This document shows, piece by piece, positions 36,301 through 46,677 of a stretch of 64,000 nucleotides of DNA. The translations under genes and the position numbers were made by a program. The stretch spans positions 124,259-188,258 of the forward strand of contig NZ_JAOWKX010000001.1 in assembly GCF_025751585.1 (NCBI RefSeq), written 5' to 3'. How positions within the stretch are numbered: the stretch's first letter is position 1; each line of letters begins with the position of its first letter. The DNA is from Fluctibacter corallii. Lineage in GTDB: Bacteria > Pseudomonadota > Gammaproteobacteria > Enterobacterales > Alteromonadaceae. The notes beneath the pieces are model-generated. The model was not told the origin of the DNA. It did no database searches and was given only the letters and a program-made list of their open reading frames with translations.

Positions 36301-36945
36301 ATGTTAAAGGCATTAGCGAAATCATTTCCTTTACTCGCGCTGTTTACAGTCTCTGCATCTAATGCTGCACTTCTGACATCAGATTTTGAAGATATGTCTG
36401 AAGGTTTTGCTGGTACATCTTTTACAAACAATGGCATTACGTATTCTGAAATGGCCCCCTTTGACAACACGTACGAAGAGGGAGTTATAGATACCTTCGG
36501 AAGCAGTGTACCCAATTCAAATGTACTGTTAATGGGAGGCTTTGGTCCTACGCCCGGCCCAAGTTTTTCTCTTAACAGCTTCTCAACTATGACGCTGACA
36601 TTCTCAGGACTAATTGCTAACTCAATCGGCTTGGACGTCATTACGGGTTACAATAATCTAAACACCCCCGCCTTGTTGTTGGACGTCATGTTTCAGGGGA
36701 ATGTAGTGGGCAGCACCAGTCTTCAATTTCCGTCACCTGCTGGCTTTTATCGCTCAGATAGACTGTCTTTCTCTGGCGCACAATTCGACAGTGTTAGACT
36801 ATATTCCTCTGATACCAATGCATATTTAGGTGCCGCATTTGACAATGTATCTGTCAATATTGCTGAAATATCAGAACCGTTAACATTTTCTCTGTTATCG
36901 TTGGGCTTAGCGGGTATCGCCTTTAGCCGCAGAAAAACTAGCTAA
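36301..36945 (+). CDS. PEP-CTERM-like exported protein
   Basis: 214 residues with signal peptide (about 1-22, ending SASNAA), an exported beta-rich domain and a C-terminal tripartite tail: EISEPLTFSLLSLGLAGI then FSRRKTS. This has the layout of PEP-CTERM but with SEP in place of PEP, a variant seen in marine gammaproteobacteria. The exported domain (GFEDMSEGFAGTSFTNNGITYS-like start) resembles many PEP-CTERM substrates. Probably a second substrate of the system represented by prsT at 17789. No sigma-54 site is obvious upstream. Confidence 0.78.
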   Translation: MLKALAKSFPLLALFTVSASNAALLTSDFEDMSEGFAGTSFTNNGITYSEMAPFDNTYEEGVIDTFGSSVPNSNVLLMGGFGPTPGPSFSLNSFSTMTLTFSGLIANSIGLDVITGYNNLNTPALLLDVMFQGNVVGSTSLQFPSPAGFYRSDRLSFSGAQFDSVRLYSSDTNAYLGAAFDNVSVNIAEISEPLTFSLLSLGLAGIAFSRRKTS

Positions 36946-36958
36946 TAGCACCCTACAA

Positions 36959-36992
36959 ATAGAGCCGGATTTTAATTGGAATCTGGCTCTAT
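36959..36992. terminator. Hairpin between the PEP-CTERM-like gene and pomB
   Basis: 13-base stem with one G-T pair (36959-36971 with 36980-36992), overlapping the last codons of pomB. No T run on either side, so a weak or Rho-assisted terminator at best. Confidence 0.45.
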
Positions 36993-37910
36993 CACCGAGA
37001 TCGGTTTCGACAACTTAGGCTTACCTTGATTAATGGAGATCTCTACTCGACGATTCCGGCTACGATCTTCGCCATTTTCATTCGCAGCTAGAGGCTGCGT
37101 ATCGGCACGCCCCACTACCTCCATTCTCGACTCATCGAATCCCGGTGCGGTCCTTAGCTCCTCAGCTACCGCAACAGCGCGTTGAGAAGAAAGGTCCCAG
37201 TTTGATCGATATAACTCATTCGAGATTTGCTGGCTATCGCTATGACCAGATATTTCAATTTCTCCGGGCATATCTGCCAGTAACGTACCTATCTTTTGTA
37301 GAATCGGTTTAAACTGTGGTTGTAAAAATGCAGAACCAGCAGAAAACGATCCGTTTTCTCGAATTCGAATGGTGATTTGTTGCCCCAACGACTCAAGTTC
37401 AACCGAACCATCTAATATCTGCTTTTGAAGCTGTTCAGCCACTTTCTTAACTTGTTCATTCACCTCTTGCTGCTCTGCGCTTTGTGAAGCGCTAGAGGAA
37501 GAGTCTGTCGTGGTTTGCTGCGCAGATCCACCACGCTGTTCACCCCGTTGTTTTTGACGTCCACCTGCGGAGTCTTCATCACCTGCTTGGAATTCAAGCA
37601 TTTGCTGGGTCATATCGATGGTTTGTTGTTGAAGGTTTTCGATAGGCGTAGGGTCAGGTCGCCCAGGCCTAAACTCCATCGCAATGACGCTGGTTCCCTT
37701 GGGAATATCTTTTACTTCAATTTTATTCTGTACACCAAACGCAAACTTCATTGAGCCTGCAATTTGTTTGAATTTGAGCACGTCCATTTCTGAGAACGCA
37801 AGCAGCAGAACGAAGAAGCACATTAATAATGACATAAGATCAGCAAACGTCCCCATCCAAGCAGGTAAACCCTCTGGTGGACATTTAGGACATTCTTTCT
37901 CTTCTGCCAT
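36972..37910 (-). CDS. pomB: Flagellar stator protein PomB (MotB family)
   Basis: 312 residues. An N-terminal cytoplasmic segment with CPKCPPEGLPAWMGTFADLMSLLMCFFVLLLAF carries the membrane helix and the ion-binding Asp (about residue 22 in TFADLMSLL); the C-terminus is an OmpA/MotB peptidoglycan-binding domain (about 170-300) with ISGHSDSQ, YRSNWDLSSQRA and NRRVEI. A Gln/Ser-rich linker of about 60 residues separates them. Follows pomA by eight bases. Powers the motor together with PomA. Confidence 0.93.
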   Translation of the reverse strand: MAEEKECPKCPPEGLPAWMGTFADLMSLLMCFFVLLLAFSEMDVLKFKQIAGSMKFAFGVQNKIEVKDIPKGTSVIAMEFRPGRPDPTPIENLQQQTIDMTQQMLEFQAGDEDSAGGRQKQRGEQRGGSAQQTTTDSSSSASQSAEQQEVNEQVKKVAEQLQKQILDGSVELESLGQQITIRIRENGSFSAGSAFLQPQFKPILQKIGTLLADMPGEIEISGHSDSQQISNELYRSNWDLSSQRAVAVAEELRTAPGFDESRMEVVGRADTQPLAANENGEDRSRNRRVEISINQGKPKLSKPISVIEPDSN

Positions 37911-37918
37911 GACGCTCT

Positions 37919-38683
37919 CTACTCTTCTTCAGTATTGTCGTTTCGCTTACTAGCGGCCAGATAGTTTTTCAAAATTCCTTCTATTACCCTTGGGTTTTGA
38001 CCATCAGCAATACCGACAATTCCGTCCAATACTAAACTTTGATTAAGTTGTTCTTCCAATGCCCTGTTACTCAGCTTTACAGCCATAGGCAAACAAATGA
38101 CGTTGGCAAGGAATGCACCATACAAGGTCGTTAGCAGCGCTACGGCCATCGCGGGACCAATCGATTTTGGATCATCCATGTTGGACAACATCGCCACCAA
38201 GCCAATTAATGTACCAATCATTCCCATCGCCGGTGCCACATCGCCCATTCCTTTAAAAATAGCGGCGCCAAACTCATGCCGAGCGGTTGTCATGCTAATA
38301 TCTTTCGCGAGTGTTTCACGCACGACTTCTACATCGTGGCCGTCAACTAACATATCTACGCCCTTTTGCATAAAGGCATTTTCAATTTCAGCTTCTTCAA
38401 GCGCGAGAAAGCCTCCTTTTCTCGCGGCATCTGCCATTTCAACGATTTTTTGAATCAATTCTTCTGGCGCTTCAATTTTGAACATGAAGGCTTTGCCGGC
38501 AATTTTACCTGCACCGAAAAACTGCCCCATGGTGTGTTGAGAAAGAATAACAAACAAGGTGCCACCAAATACGATGAGAACCGACGGCACATTGATAAAC
38601 ATGCCAATGTCTCCGCCCATAACCATCGCCATGACCACGAAACCGATCGCGCCAAGCATACCTATTAGGGTTGCTAAATCCAC
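37919..38683 (-). CDS. pomA: Sodium-type flagellar stator protein PomA (MotA family)
   Basis: 254 residues, four membrane segments, strongly like Vibrio PomA: MDLATLIGMLGAIGFVVMAM, MGQFFGAGKIAGKAFMFK, EMADAARKGGFLALEEAEIE and GDVAPAMGMIGTLIGLVAML. This similarity, rather than to E. coli MotA, argues for Na+ coupling. The start is GTG at 38683, six bases after GGGAGG. Confidence 0.93.
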   Translation of the reverse strand: MDLATLIGMLGAIGFVVMAMVMGGDIGMFINVPSVLIVFGGTLFVILSQHTMGQFFGAGKIAGKAFMFKIEAPEELIQKIVEMADAARKGGFLALEEAEIENAFMQKGVDMLVDGHDVEVVRETLAKDISMTTARHEFGAAIFKGMGDVAPAMGMIGTLIGLVAMLSNMDDPKSIGPAMAVALLTTLYGAFLANVICLPMAVKLSNRALEEQLNQSLVLDGIVGIADGQNPRVIEGILKNYLAASKRNDNTEEE

Positions 38684-38990
38684 GTTATCCTCCCAACTTA
38701 CGGAATATGTAGAATAGAGTTAGACTATTAAAAACGTTTTCTGTCTATAATGCTAATCGCTAATTGACGAATGCTCAATTTATTACTTAATAATCAGGTA
38801 TTAAACTGTATCTTCTCCCATGTATCGACGCTGTAACCATTTACTTAACCAATAGAAATGAGAAAGTCGTCAAGATACCACGTAAATAGCCTTCCGAAAT
38901 CCACCTCATCACGCTAAAATGTTGACCCGCATCACACCGTCAGGTAAGGTGCGCGCTTTTGATTTTTATCTTTTTACACTGCGAGGCGTC
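38684..38990. other. Intergenic region between pomA and xseB
   Basis: About 307 bases between divergent genes. The xseB side holds a promoter candidate at 38922-38950. A TATAAT box occurs near 38744 on the plus strand without a good -35. No ORF or RNA gene is visible. Confidence 0.55.
38922..38950 (+). promoter_or_regulatory. Candidate sigma-70 promoter of xseB-ispA-dxs
   Basis: TTGACC-N17-TAAGGT, 41 bases before the xseB ATG. The -35 is good, the -10 only fair. Confidence 0.4.
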
Positions 38991-39230
38991 ATGACAGATA
39001 AGCAACCCACTTCATTTGAAGCATCGATGCAAGAACTAGAAACTATCGTTTCCCAAATGGAGCAAGGTGAGTTGCCTTTAGATCAGGCTTTAAAGCAGTT
39101 CGAGCGCGGGATTACCCTGATCCGAGAGAGTCAGAAAACCCTCCAGGATGCTGAGCAGCGTGTACAGATTTTACTAAATCAAAATGGGCAAGCAACTTTA
39201 GCAGACTTTGAGCAAGGCACTGATCAATAG
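38991..39230 (+). CDS. xseB: Exodeoxyribonuclease VII small subunit
   Basis: 79 residues from the ATG at 38991 (an upstream in-frame frame opens at 38919 but the family is about 80 residues long). Helical hairpin with FEASMQELETIVSQMEQGELPLDQALKQFERGI. Pairs with XseA, encoded elsewhere. First gene of the common xseB-ispA-dxs operon; ispA starts two bases after its stop. Confidence 0.95.
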   Translation: MTDKQPTSFEASMQELETIVSQMEQGELPLDQALKQFERGITLIRESQKTLQDAEQRVQILLNQNGQATLADFEQGTDQ

Positions 39231-39232
39231 CC

Positions 39233-40123
39233 ATGAGCTTCAAGGATTCTTTACATCATGTTCAGGTGGATATTGAGCATCGGCTAACAAACGAAATTGC
39301 AAAGTTAGACAATCACGCGCCTCAGTTGAAAGATGCAATGCAATATGCCTTGTTAAATGGCGGCAAACGTGTCCGTCCTTTTTTAGCTTTCGCAACTGGG
39401 CGCATGCTAACCCTGAAAGACAACGATATTGCGCCGATAGCATTGGCTTTAGAATGTATTCATAGCTATTCGCTCGTACACGATGATTTGCCAGCCATGG
39501 ACGATGACGATCTTCGACGTGGCAAACCCACCTGCCACATTGCTTTCGACGAGGCGACAGCTATTCTCGTAGGTGACGCACTGCAAACATTGGCGTTCGA
39601 TGTGTTGGCTAATCATCCACTTTCTCAGGATTTGGAATTACGCCGAATCGCATTGATTCGGCATTTATCCCATGCAAGCGGTTACGCGGGCATGTGTGGC
39701 GGACAAGCACTAGATATCGCATCTACCAATCGCTTAATTAATCAAGAGCAGCTTGAACGTCTGCATAACAAAAAAACAGGTGCATTAATCAAAGCAGCAG
39801 TCATGATGCCTTTGGCGTTGACTGATGACAGAAATGACACCATTAGAACGGCACTAGAATCATTCGCTAGTGCAATCGGGCTCGCATTTCAGGTTCAGGA
39901 TGATATTTTGGATATCACCAGCGACTCTGCGACCTTGGGTAAACCTCAAGGCTCAGACGTTGCACAAAACAAAAGTACCTATCCATCATTATTAGGATTA
40001 GAGGGTGCCAAAAACTATCTGGCGCAATTACATCAACAAGCACTACACGCGCTAGACGCTTTACCTTACAATACAGAACTATTGACTGCGTTTACTGATT
40101 ATCTTGTTAATCGCGATCATTAA
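39233..40123 (+). CDS. ispA: Farnesyl diphosphate synthase
   Basis: Condenses isopentenyl diphosphate with dimethylallyl and geranyl diphosphate. 296 residues with both aspartate-rich motifs, [14 protein letters not shown] (about 84-97) and QVQDDILD (about 220-227), and the GGKRVRP motif near 43. Typical length 295-300. Confidence 0.96.
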   Translation: MSFKDSLHHVQVDIEHRLTNEIAKLDNHAPQLKDAMQYALLNGGKRVRPFLAFATGRMLTLKDNDIAPIALALECIHSYSLVHDDLPAMDDDDLRRGKPTCHIAFDEATAILVGDALQTLAFDVLANHPLSQDLELRRIALIRHLSHASGYAGMCGGQALDIASTNRLINQEQLERLHNKKTGALIKAAVMMPLALTDDRNDTIRTALESFASAIGLAFQVQDDILDITSDSATLGKPQGSDVAQNKSTYPSLLGLEGAKNYLAQLHQQALHALDALPYNTELLTAFTDYLVNRDH

Positions 40124-40155
40124 ACGTAAATAAGAATAACTCACTTAGGCATAAC

Positions 40156-42021
40156 ATGACTCTTGATCTGGCTAATTATCCGGTTCTGGCACTTGCAAAT
40201 ACGCCAGAAGGGCTGAGGGAGCTTCCTCAGGACAAACTTAAGCAGTGCGCAGACGAATTGCGTCAATATCTTCTTGCTAGCGTCAGCCAAAGTAGTGGTC
40301 ACTTCGCTTCAGGTTTGGGCACGGTTGAGCTGACTGTTGCGCTTCATTATGTTTATAACACCCCGTTCGACAGACTGATTTGGGATGTTGGTCATCAAGC
40401 ATATCCGCACAAAATACTTACTGGCCGCCGTGAACGAATGACGACTATCCGCAAAAAGGGCGGATTACACCCATTCCCTTGGCCTCCAGAAAGTGAATAC
40501 GACACCTTTGCTGTAGGGCATTCTTCTACCTCCATTAGTGCTGGATTAGGTATGGCCGTAGCGGCTGAAAAAGAAGGCAAAGGCCGCAAAGTGGTTGCCG
40601 TTATTGGTGATGGTGCAATGACCGCGGGAATGGCATTTGAAGCCTTAAACCATGGCGGTGACATGGATAAAGACCTACTAGTTGTACTGAACGACAACGA
40701 GATGTCTATTTCAGAAAATGTAGGTGCCTTAAATAGCCATTTAGCCCGACTTCTAACTGGCAGTTTTTTCAATTCTATTCGCGATGGTGGTAAAAAACTA
40801 CTCAGCAATGTGCCCCCGATAAAAGAGTTCGCCAGCCGAGCAGAAGAACATATTAAGGGCATGGTAGTACCAGGAACCATATTTGAAGAATTGGGGTTCA
40901 ACTACATTGGTCCTATCGACGGCCACGATGTGCACGGCATGGTAGATACCCTTCGCAACATGCGAAACATCAAGGGACCACAAATCTTGCACGTGGTAAC
41001 AAAAAAAGGGAAAGGCTACGAAAAAGCCGAGCAAGATCCCATTAAGTTTCATGCAGTACCTAAGTTCAACCCTGCTGAAGAAACACTTCCGAAATCCACA
41101 TCAACACAGCCAACGTTCTCAAAAATATTTGGTGACTGGTTATGCGACATGGCGGCCGAAGATCCTGATTTAATGGCTGTTACACCAGCCATGAGAGAGG
41201 GTTCGGGCATGGTGCGTTTTTCACAAGAATTTCCAGAACAATATTTTGATGTCGCGATTGCTGAGCAGCATGCGGTGACCTACGCAGCAGGGTTAGCCAA
41301 AGAAGGGCTAAACGCGGTTGTCGCGATTTATTCGAGTTTTCTGCAACGAGCGTACGATCAGCTTATTCATGATGTCGCACTTCAAAACTTACCCGTGTTG
41401 TTTGCTATTGACCGTGCAGGCATTGTGGGCGCAGATGGCCCAACTCACCAAGGTGCGTTTGATATTCCGTTCATGCGCTGCATTCCAAATATGGTTATCA
41501 TGGCACCAGCAGATGAAAATGAATGTCGTCAAATGCTGTATACAGGACACAAGCTTAATCAGCCCGCGGCCGTTCGATACCCTAGAGGCAGTGGCAAGGG
41601 GGTTGATATCCAGAGCTCCATGACAGCGCTAGAAATTGGTCAAAGCCGTGAAGTGCGCCGTGGTGAGCACATTGCTATTCTTAACTTCGGTACGCTCTTA
41701 CCTTACGCTGAAGAAGCAGCCGAGCGCCTTAACGCGACCGTTATTGATATGCGTTTTGTGAAACCACTTGATACAGCCGTTATCGATGCGCTATGCAGTG
41801 ACCATACGCTTTTCGTCTCTCTTGAAGATGGCGCAATAGCGGGCGGAGCAGGTTCTGCTGTAGGCGAGTACTTGATGCAATCTAAACAATTGAAGCCGTT
41901 GTTACAACTTGGCTTACCTGACGAGTTTATTATGCAGGGTACACAACAAGAAATGTATACCGAATTGCAACTAGACGCCGATGGAATTGTTTCTCAAATA
42001 GAAGCGTTCAACGCAAGGTAA
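40156..42021 (+). CDS. dxs: 1-deoxy-D-xylulose-5-phosphate synthase
   Basis: First enzyme of the MEP pathway; joins pyruvate and glyceraldehyde 3-phosphate with thiamine diphosphate. 621 residues (E. coli 620). The ThDP motif is [18 protein letters not shown] with NDNEMSIS; the transketolase-like middle domain has [13 protein letters not shown] and [12 protein letters not shown]. 32 bases after ispA. Confidence 0.97.
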   Translation: MTLDLANYPVLALANTPEGLRELPQDKLKQCADELRQYLLASVSQSSGHFASGLGTVELTVALHYVYNTPFDRLIWDVGHQAYPHKILTGRRERMTTIRKKGGLHPFPWPPESEYDTFAVGHSSTSISAGLGMAVAAEKEGKGRKVVAVIGDGAMTAGMAFEALNHGGDMDKDLLVVLNDNEMSISENVGALNSHLARLLTGSFFNSIRDGGKKLLSNVPPIKEFASRAEEHIKGMVVPGTIFEELGFNYIGPIDGHDVHGMVDTLRNMRNIKGPQILHVVTKKGKGYEKAEQDPIKFHAVPKFNPAEETLPKSTSTQPTFSKIFGDWLCDMAAEDPDLMAVTPAMREGSGMVRFSQEFPEQYFDVAIAEQHAVTYAAGLAKEGLNAVVAIYSSFLQRAYDQLIHDVALQNLPVLFAIDRAGIVGADGPTHQGAFDIPFMRCIPNMVIMAPADENECRQMLYTGHKLNQPAAVRYPRGSGKGVDIQSSMTALEIGQSREVRRGEHIAILNFGTLLPYAEEAAERLNATVIDMRFVKPLDTAVIDALCSDHTLFVSLEDGAIAGGAGSAVGEYLMQSKQLKPLLQLGLPDEFIMQGTQQEMYTELQLDADGIVSQIEAFNAR

Positions 42022-42029
42022 CGATATAG

Positions 42030-42057
42030 AAGGGTCAAGATATTCAACTTGACCCTT
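42030..42057. terminator. Terminator between dxs and the large repeat protein
   Basis: 10-base stem AAGGGTCAAG / CTTGACCCTT with an 8-base loop, right after dxs and facing the stop of the convergent gene. Confidence 0.75.
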
Positions 42058-42072
42058 TCAAAGCTATATCAA

Positions 42073-45000
42073 CTACCTATTATAACTCTTTGATAAATTG
42101 GGTTTAGGTAGCTTACTAATTGATAAAGGCGCATCAAATACGAAGTGCAAACTGCCATCAATGTTATAACAATTCCATCGATTTACTTCACCTGACGTGA
42201 CACTATAAAAATATACTATTGGCTTATTTAGAAATTCGATTTTGGATTGTTCTGCTGATATGCATTTTTCAATGTAGTTAGGAACTCCCACAATTGTTAA
42301 AGGCTCAGCAATAGTTACTTTACTTTTGCTCCATTCCAAAATCGGTACTTCCAAAGTGATCATATTTGATGGCGGAGAGGGATCATTACATCCAAACTTA
42401 TTGCAGGCGCTAACTCTATAACGTCTTTGACCTGCCAAATACGAATTATGCTCGAAAAACAGAGCACTAGTAGCAGACACAGTCAACCATCCTTCATCGT
42501 TGAAATTCACCTCAATAATATAGCGGGTCGCCCCCTTTGCACTATTCCAACTAATTTTCTGCCCTGAATTTCGCTGAACTGCTATAGGGGATATAAAGAT
42601 TCTATTCGGTATCGCCCCTCCGATTACATTTGATTCCGGTGAAAATGCTGAACATCCCCCTTGGTTGCATGCCGCAACACGGTAAACTCTTTCCCCAATC
42701 AAATCGCTGCAATGTTCAAAGCTTTCCTCAGCACTATTTACGTACATCCAACCTTCAGTGTTAAATTTCATTTCGAGTTTATGACTGCTTGCGCCTGAAA
42801 CGGGAGTCCAACGTATATATTGACACCCTCCAACCTGTTCAGCAAAAGGAGCCAATGGAATCTGAGGTACTGGTCCTCCGATTAGATTTGAAGAGTGTGA
42901 AAATTCAGAACACCCGACCATATTGCACGCAGAAACACGGTAGATTCGCGTACCGGTAAGCTCACTATTATGATGAAACTCTGTAAATGGAGTCCTAGAA
43001 GCCTGAATCCATCCTTCGTCATCATAATTTAACTCAAGTACATACTCCTGCGCGTTGGTTAAACCTCCCCATGATATATGCTGCCCAGAATCATCTTGGT
43101 ATACATAAGGACTTGCTGGTACGGATGGCTTTTCCCCTACCCAGCTTGTCCATAGCGAATAGTTCCCGCACCCAGATATGTTACAACCTGCAACTCTAAA
43201 GCGACTAATGTAATTCAAGGCATTTTCAAAACCGACTTCAAAATCTGTATACGTTTGAGTAGTGATCTCACCATCGTGAACTTGTTGTTGAAGTTTATAA
43301 TAGTCGACGTTGTTTACTTCCCCCCATCGCACAACAACATGCTCCATATCAACAACCTCATAATTTGGAGTCGATAACTGATTTACATCACTATTTAAAT
43401 CTCCGCATAACACATCAACAACAATTTTACCTTCAATAGCCCCGTACTGTCGCGCTGCTCTATTGGCATCCACCACGCCGTATTGAATATCAATTTCACC
43501 ACAATAATCTTGGTGTGGCGTAAAAACCAATGACTGAGGATAGTCCGTTGTTAATTGTATTTCCCCTTCCTTTACGCGAGCCCAGTCTATGAAAAGCCTG
43601 TCACCATCTGGATCATAATCATTGGCAAGAGGATCTAAAGCCACACTATTACCCGACAGTACTGTTGCCGTGTCATCAACTACGATCGGGTTTGAATGTG
43701 TGCATTGAATCTCTGTAATCAACACACTCGCTTCGTTTGACACTAAACCACCTAGATCTTCCAAGGTATAAGTAAAACTATCACTGACTCCGCATATACC
43801 AGCATATGATTGATAAATTACATAACCAGTGTCTTCATCAATACTTAATTCACCAAAACGGGGAAGCGTATTAAAGTGCTTAACTTTCAACGAGTCATTT
43901 TTATCTGGATCATAATCATTGTTAAATATATGCAGATATTCCTTTCTACCTGCACGCAACCTCAATGAATCATCTCTTGCTGTTGGCGGATCATTTTTAC
44001 ATACTTGCTTTACGGTGACGCGGGCGCTACTAGACCATGTTCCATCAGGCATTCTAGCTTCATATAGCATCGATGTAGTATAGTCGCATGCTCCTTTAGC
44101 TGGCACATACACTATTTTTTGATCCTTTGTAATGCCACCAAACTGACTTGATAAATAGTCTTTTGCAAATATTTGTACTTGTGCATTATCAGGATTGATA
44201 TCATTTTTAAGCACATCTAATTTGGTATGAACATCAGAGGAGACTACATAACTATCATGATTAACAGTGATTTTATCTTCTACGCACTGTACATCTAAAA
44301 CTACCTGTCCTTCACGACTAATTACACCATCTGCATCGACTACCCGGTAAGAAAATGTATCTCTCCCACAATAGTCTTTACCTATCGGATGAGCATAAAC
44401 TCGTTGATTTGATACATCAATATGAAGAGAAAAATGCTTAGGGAGGTTGGGAAAGTCATAAATTTTCAATCCTCCCTGAATTGGGTCAATAGCATTAGAA
44501 ATTAAATTTAGCTGTTGAGAACGATCTTCAAGTAGAGAAAACACTCTATCTCTAACTCTGGGGGTTTTATCATCGCAAACAGGTTTTATTTTCACGTCAG
44601 CAACGCGACTCTCAACTCGCTCCCCTCTGAACCCTTTACCTACTATTCTGTATGAAAACCTATCTTCATAACAAATAATACCTTCACTTGGTGTATAACG
44701 AATAGAGGTCTTATCTGAGTTACGATAAGCACGCCCATATCGTGGCGGCGTCTCGATAATCACTTCTGTTGCTTGCAAATCATTTATTTCGTCATTTTCT
44801 AACACATTAATAATCGCGTTATCGTAACCATACACTTCGATAACATCTGATTGTGCAATTGGGAAATCAAACACACAGGCGACCACAACACTCACTGTCG
44901 CTAGCTCTGTTTTTTCACCGACATCATTTCTAGCCTGATAGGAAAAGCTATCTTTACCACAATAATCTGGTGTTGTAGGAATCCACGTTAAGGTCTGCTG

Positions 45001-46104
45001 ATTATTTCCGACCACTAAATCGCCGTGCTCAGCGACTGTTACAACATGATCAATGACGATCGGGCCATGACCAAAAGCATGGTCGTTATCCAGAATATTA
45101 ATGTCACGACGTCTATCTTCAACAACACTAACATAGTCATCATTAGCAATAGGAGTTGTAGAACTGCAATCAAAATTAATAGTTACTATTGTGTGCCTAG
45201 ACACCACCCCTAATGCACTTTTTAAACGATAGATAAATTTATCGGGAGCACAATTACCTACAGTTGGTCTATAAACAATCTGTTGATTCTCATCAACCTG
45301 TACAATACGTCCTCTAACTGGCTGGCTGGTGATCTCAATCGTAGACACTCCCACAGGAAGGATATCATTGTCTAAGATGGGAAACGGATCTGGCACTTTA
45401 TGCTGCCGAACTGTATAGGAATCATCGGTAGTAACAGGTACAACAGTGTCGCATGATACGTGCAGAGTGATCGTAGCGGGCTTACTTATTCTCTGCTGTG
45501 CATCTACTACGGTGTATCGTATTGTATCTGTTCCGCAAAACGTAGCATCGGTTGAATAGATAATTCGATTACTTTCTATTTTGGCATCGCCATACGCGGG
45601 CCCTGTCACAATGCGATCTAGCGTGGGGCGATAGCTAGTGGCTGGAACAATATCATTACCGGTGACGTACAGGGATTTAGCAACACTCCCCTTTTCCAGA
45701 TAATAGGTGTCTGCTATAGCAATGGGCGATCTATCAGAACAATCCAAATCTAAAATAACTTTAACAGGAACAGATTTTATTCCATCGTCATTGACAAGTT
45801 GATAAGAAAAAAAATTGTCTGCAAAATCACTTTTACCACACCGCCTACTATTGCGACGATAAATAATGCTGTTTTGATTAACTTCTACTGTATCTTCATA
45901 CAACGGCTGTTCAGTGATACGAATTTGGCAGAGATTATTGTCAACATTGCCACAGGAGTCATTTGATAGGACATCTAGGTGTATTTCTTTCAAAAAGCCA
46001 TTGGTTTTAACAAAATCAGGATACGCTTTAATCTCTTTCGAGATAGCCTCGAAAGGAAGAAAATAAATGAAAAAAGTAAAAAACATTACGTAAAAATAAT
46101 GCAT
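42073..46104 (-). CDS. Large secreted protein with tandem Ig/cadherin-like and fibronectin-like repeats
   Basis: 1343 residues from the second ATG (46104), which has AGGG nine bases upstream; the first ATG (46113) abuts that site. Signal peptide, then about nine repeats of roughly 95 residues, each with a D-x-L-x-N-D turn (e.g. DVLENDEIND, LDPLANDYDP) and a CGxDxFSY strand, and flanking Cys that probably pair between neighbouring repeats. Then four fibronectin-like repeats, each ending in ACNxxGCS-type sequence, and a C-terminal tail of about 70 residues. Codon use is AT-richer than in neighbouring housekeeping genes. No sorting signal, transporter or enzyme gene is adjacent. Likely adhesin or extracellular scaffold; partner unknown. 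Confidence 0.85.
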   Translation of the reverse strand: MHYFYVMFFTFFIYFLPFEAISKEIKAYPDFVKTNGFLKEIHLDVLSNDSCGNVDNNLCQIRITEQPLYEDTVEVNQNSIIYRRNSRRCGKSDFADNFFSYQLVNDDGIKSVPVKVILDLDCSDRSPIAIADTYYLEKGSVAKSLYVTGNDIVPATSYRPTLDRIVTGPAYGDAKIESNRIIYSTDATFCGTDTIRYTVVDAQQRISKPATITLHVSCDTVVPVTTDDSYTVRQHKVPDPFPILDNDILPVGVSTIEITSQPVRGRIVQVDENQQIVYRPTVGNCAPDKFIYRLKSALGVVSRHTIVTINFDCSSTTPIANDDYVSVVEDRRRDINILDNDHAFGHGPIVIDHVVTVAEHGDLVVGNNQQTLTWIPTTPDYCGKDSFSYQARNDVGEKTELATVSVVVACVFDFPIAQSDVIEVYGYDNAIINVLENDEINDLQATEVIIETPPRYGRAYRNSDKTSIRYTPSEGIICYEDRFSYRIVGKGFRGERVESRVADVKIKPVCDDKTPRVRDRVFSLLEDRSQQLNLISNAIDPIQGGLKIYDFPNLPKHFSLHIDVSNQRVYAHPIGKDYCGRDTFSYRVVDADGVISREGQVVLDVQCVEDKITVNHDSYVVSSDVHTKLDVLKNDINPDNAQVQIFAKDYLSSQFGGITKDQKIVYVPAKGACDYTTSMLYEARMPDGTWSSSARVTVKQVCKNDPPTARDDSLRLRAGRKEYLHIFNNDYDPDKNDSLKVKHFNTLPRFGELSIDEDTGYVIYQSYAGICGVSDSFTYTLEDLGGLVSNEASVLITEIQCTHSNPIVVDDTATVLSGNSVALDPLANDYDPDGDRLFIDWARVKEGEIQLTTDYPQSLVFTPHQDYCGEIDIQYGVVDANRAARQYGAIEGKIVVDVLCGDLNSDVNQLSTPNYEVVDMEHVVVRWGEVNNVDYYKLQQQVHDGEITTQTYTDFEVGFENALNYISRFRVAGCNISGCGNYSLWTSWVGEKPSVPASPYVYQDDSGQHISWGGLTNAQEYVLELNYDDEGWIQASRTPFTEFHHNSELTGTRIYRVSACNMVGCSEFSHSSNLIGGPVPQIPLAPFAEQVGGCQYIRWTPVSGASSHKLEMKFNTEGWMYVNSAEESFEHCSDLIGERVYRVAACNQGGCSAFSPESNVIGGAIPNRIFISPIAVQRNSGQKISWNSAKGATRYIIEVNFNDEGWLTVSATSALFFEHNSYLAGQRRYRVSACNKFGCNDPSPPSNMITLEVPILEWSKSKVTIAEPLTIVGVPNYIEKCISAEQSKIEFLNKPIVYFYSVTSGEVNRWNCYNIDGSLHFVFDAPLSISKLPKPNLSKSYNR

Positions 46105-46188
46105 ATAAAACATCCCTGTTTAGAATAGATTTTACAGTGCTGTGCCGAATCCCTTGAAGATGGTAAGGGTTAAGCTTTTAACGATTAA

Positions 46189-46677
46189 TTAGAGCCAGCC
46201 CATGCTAAGCAGGCCATGCATGCAGCCTAGTGCAAATAGTCCAGCAATGATGTCGTCAATCATAATGCCGAATCCGCCATGCACATGTTTATCAAAGTAG
46301 CTGATTGGCCAGGGTTTGATAATGTCAAATATACGAAATAATACGAACGCGACAATGGCGTGTTTCCACGTAAAGGGGACGGCAATCATCGCAATCATCA
46401 TACCAGCGACTTCGTCCCATACGATGCCAGAGTGATCGTGTACTTCCATGTCTATGGCGGTTTTACCACACAAGTAGATACCGACCAAAGATGCCGCTAT
46501 TGTGGCTGTAACAAACCCAGTCAAGGAGAGATAGGTTACAGCAAGCCAAATAAGGGGAAATGCGGCTAACGTGCCAACGGTTCCCGGCATTAACGGGGCG
46601 AGTCCCGTCCCAAACCCTAACGCCAATAAGTGTACAGGATTACGCAAAGAGACTTTTTCTCGACAAAGACTATCCAT
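46189..46677 (-). CDS. pgpA: Phosphatidylglycerophosphatase A
   Basis: Removes phosphate from phosphatidylglycerol phosphate. 162 residues with GFGTGLAPLMPGTVGTLAA near the start, WDEVAGMMIAM and FRIFDIIKPWPI, all typical. Its start overlaps the thiL stop. Last gene of the ribH-nusB-thiL-pgpA operon. Confidence 0.95.
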   Translation of the reverse strand: MDSLCREKVSLRNPVHLLALGFGTGLAPLMPGTVGTLAAFPLIWLAVTYLSLTGFVTATIAASLVGIYLCGKTAIDMEVHDHSGIVWDEVAGMMIAMIAVPFTWKHAIVAFVLFRIFDIIKPWPISYFDKHVHGGFGIMIDDIIAGLFALGCMHGLLSMGWL

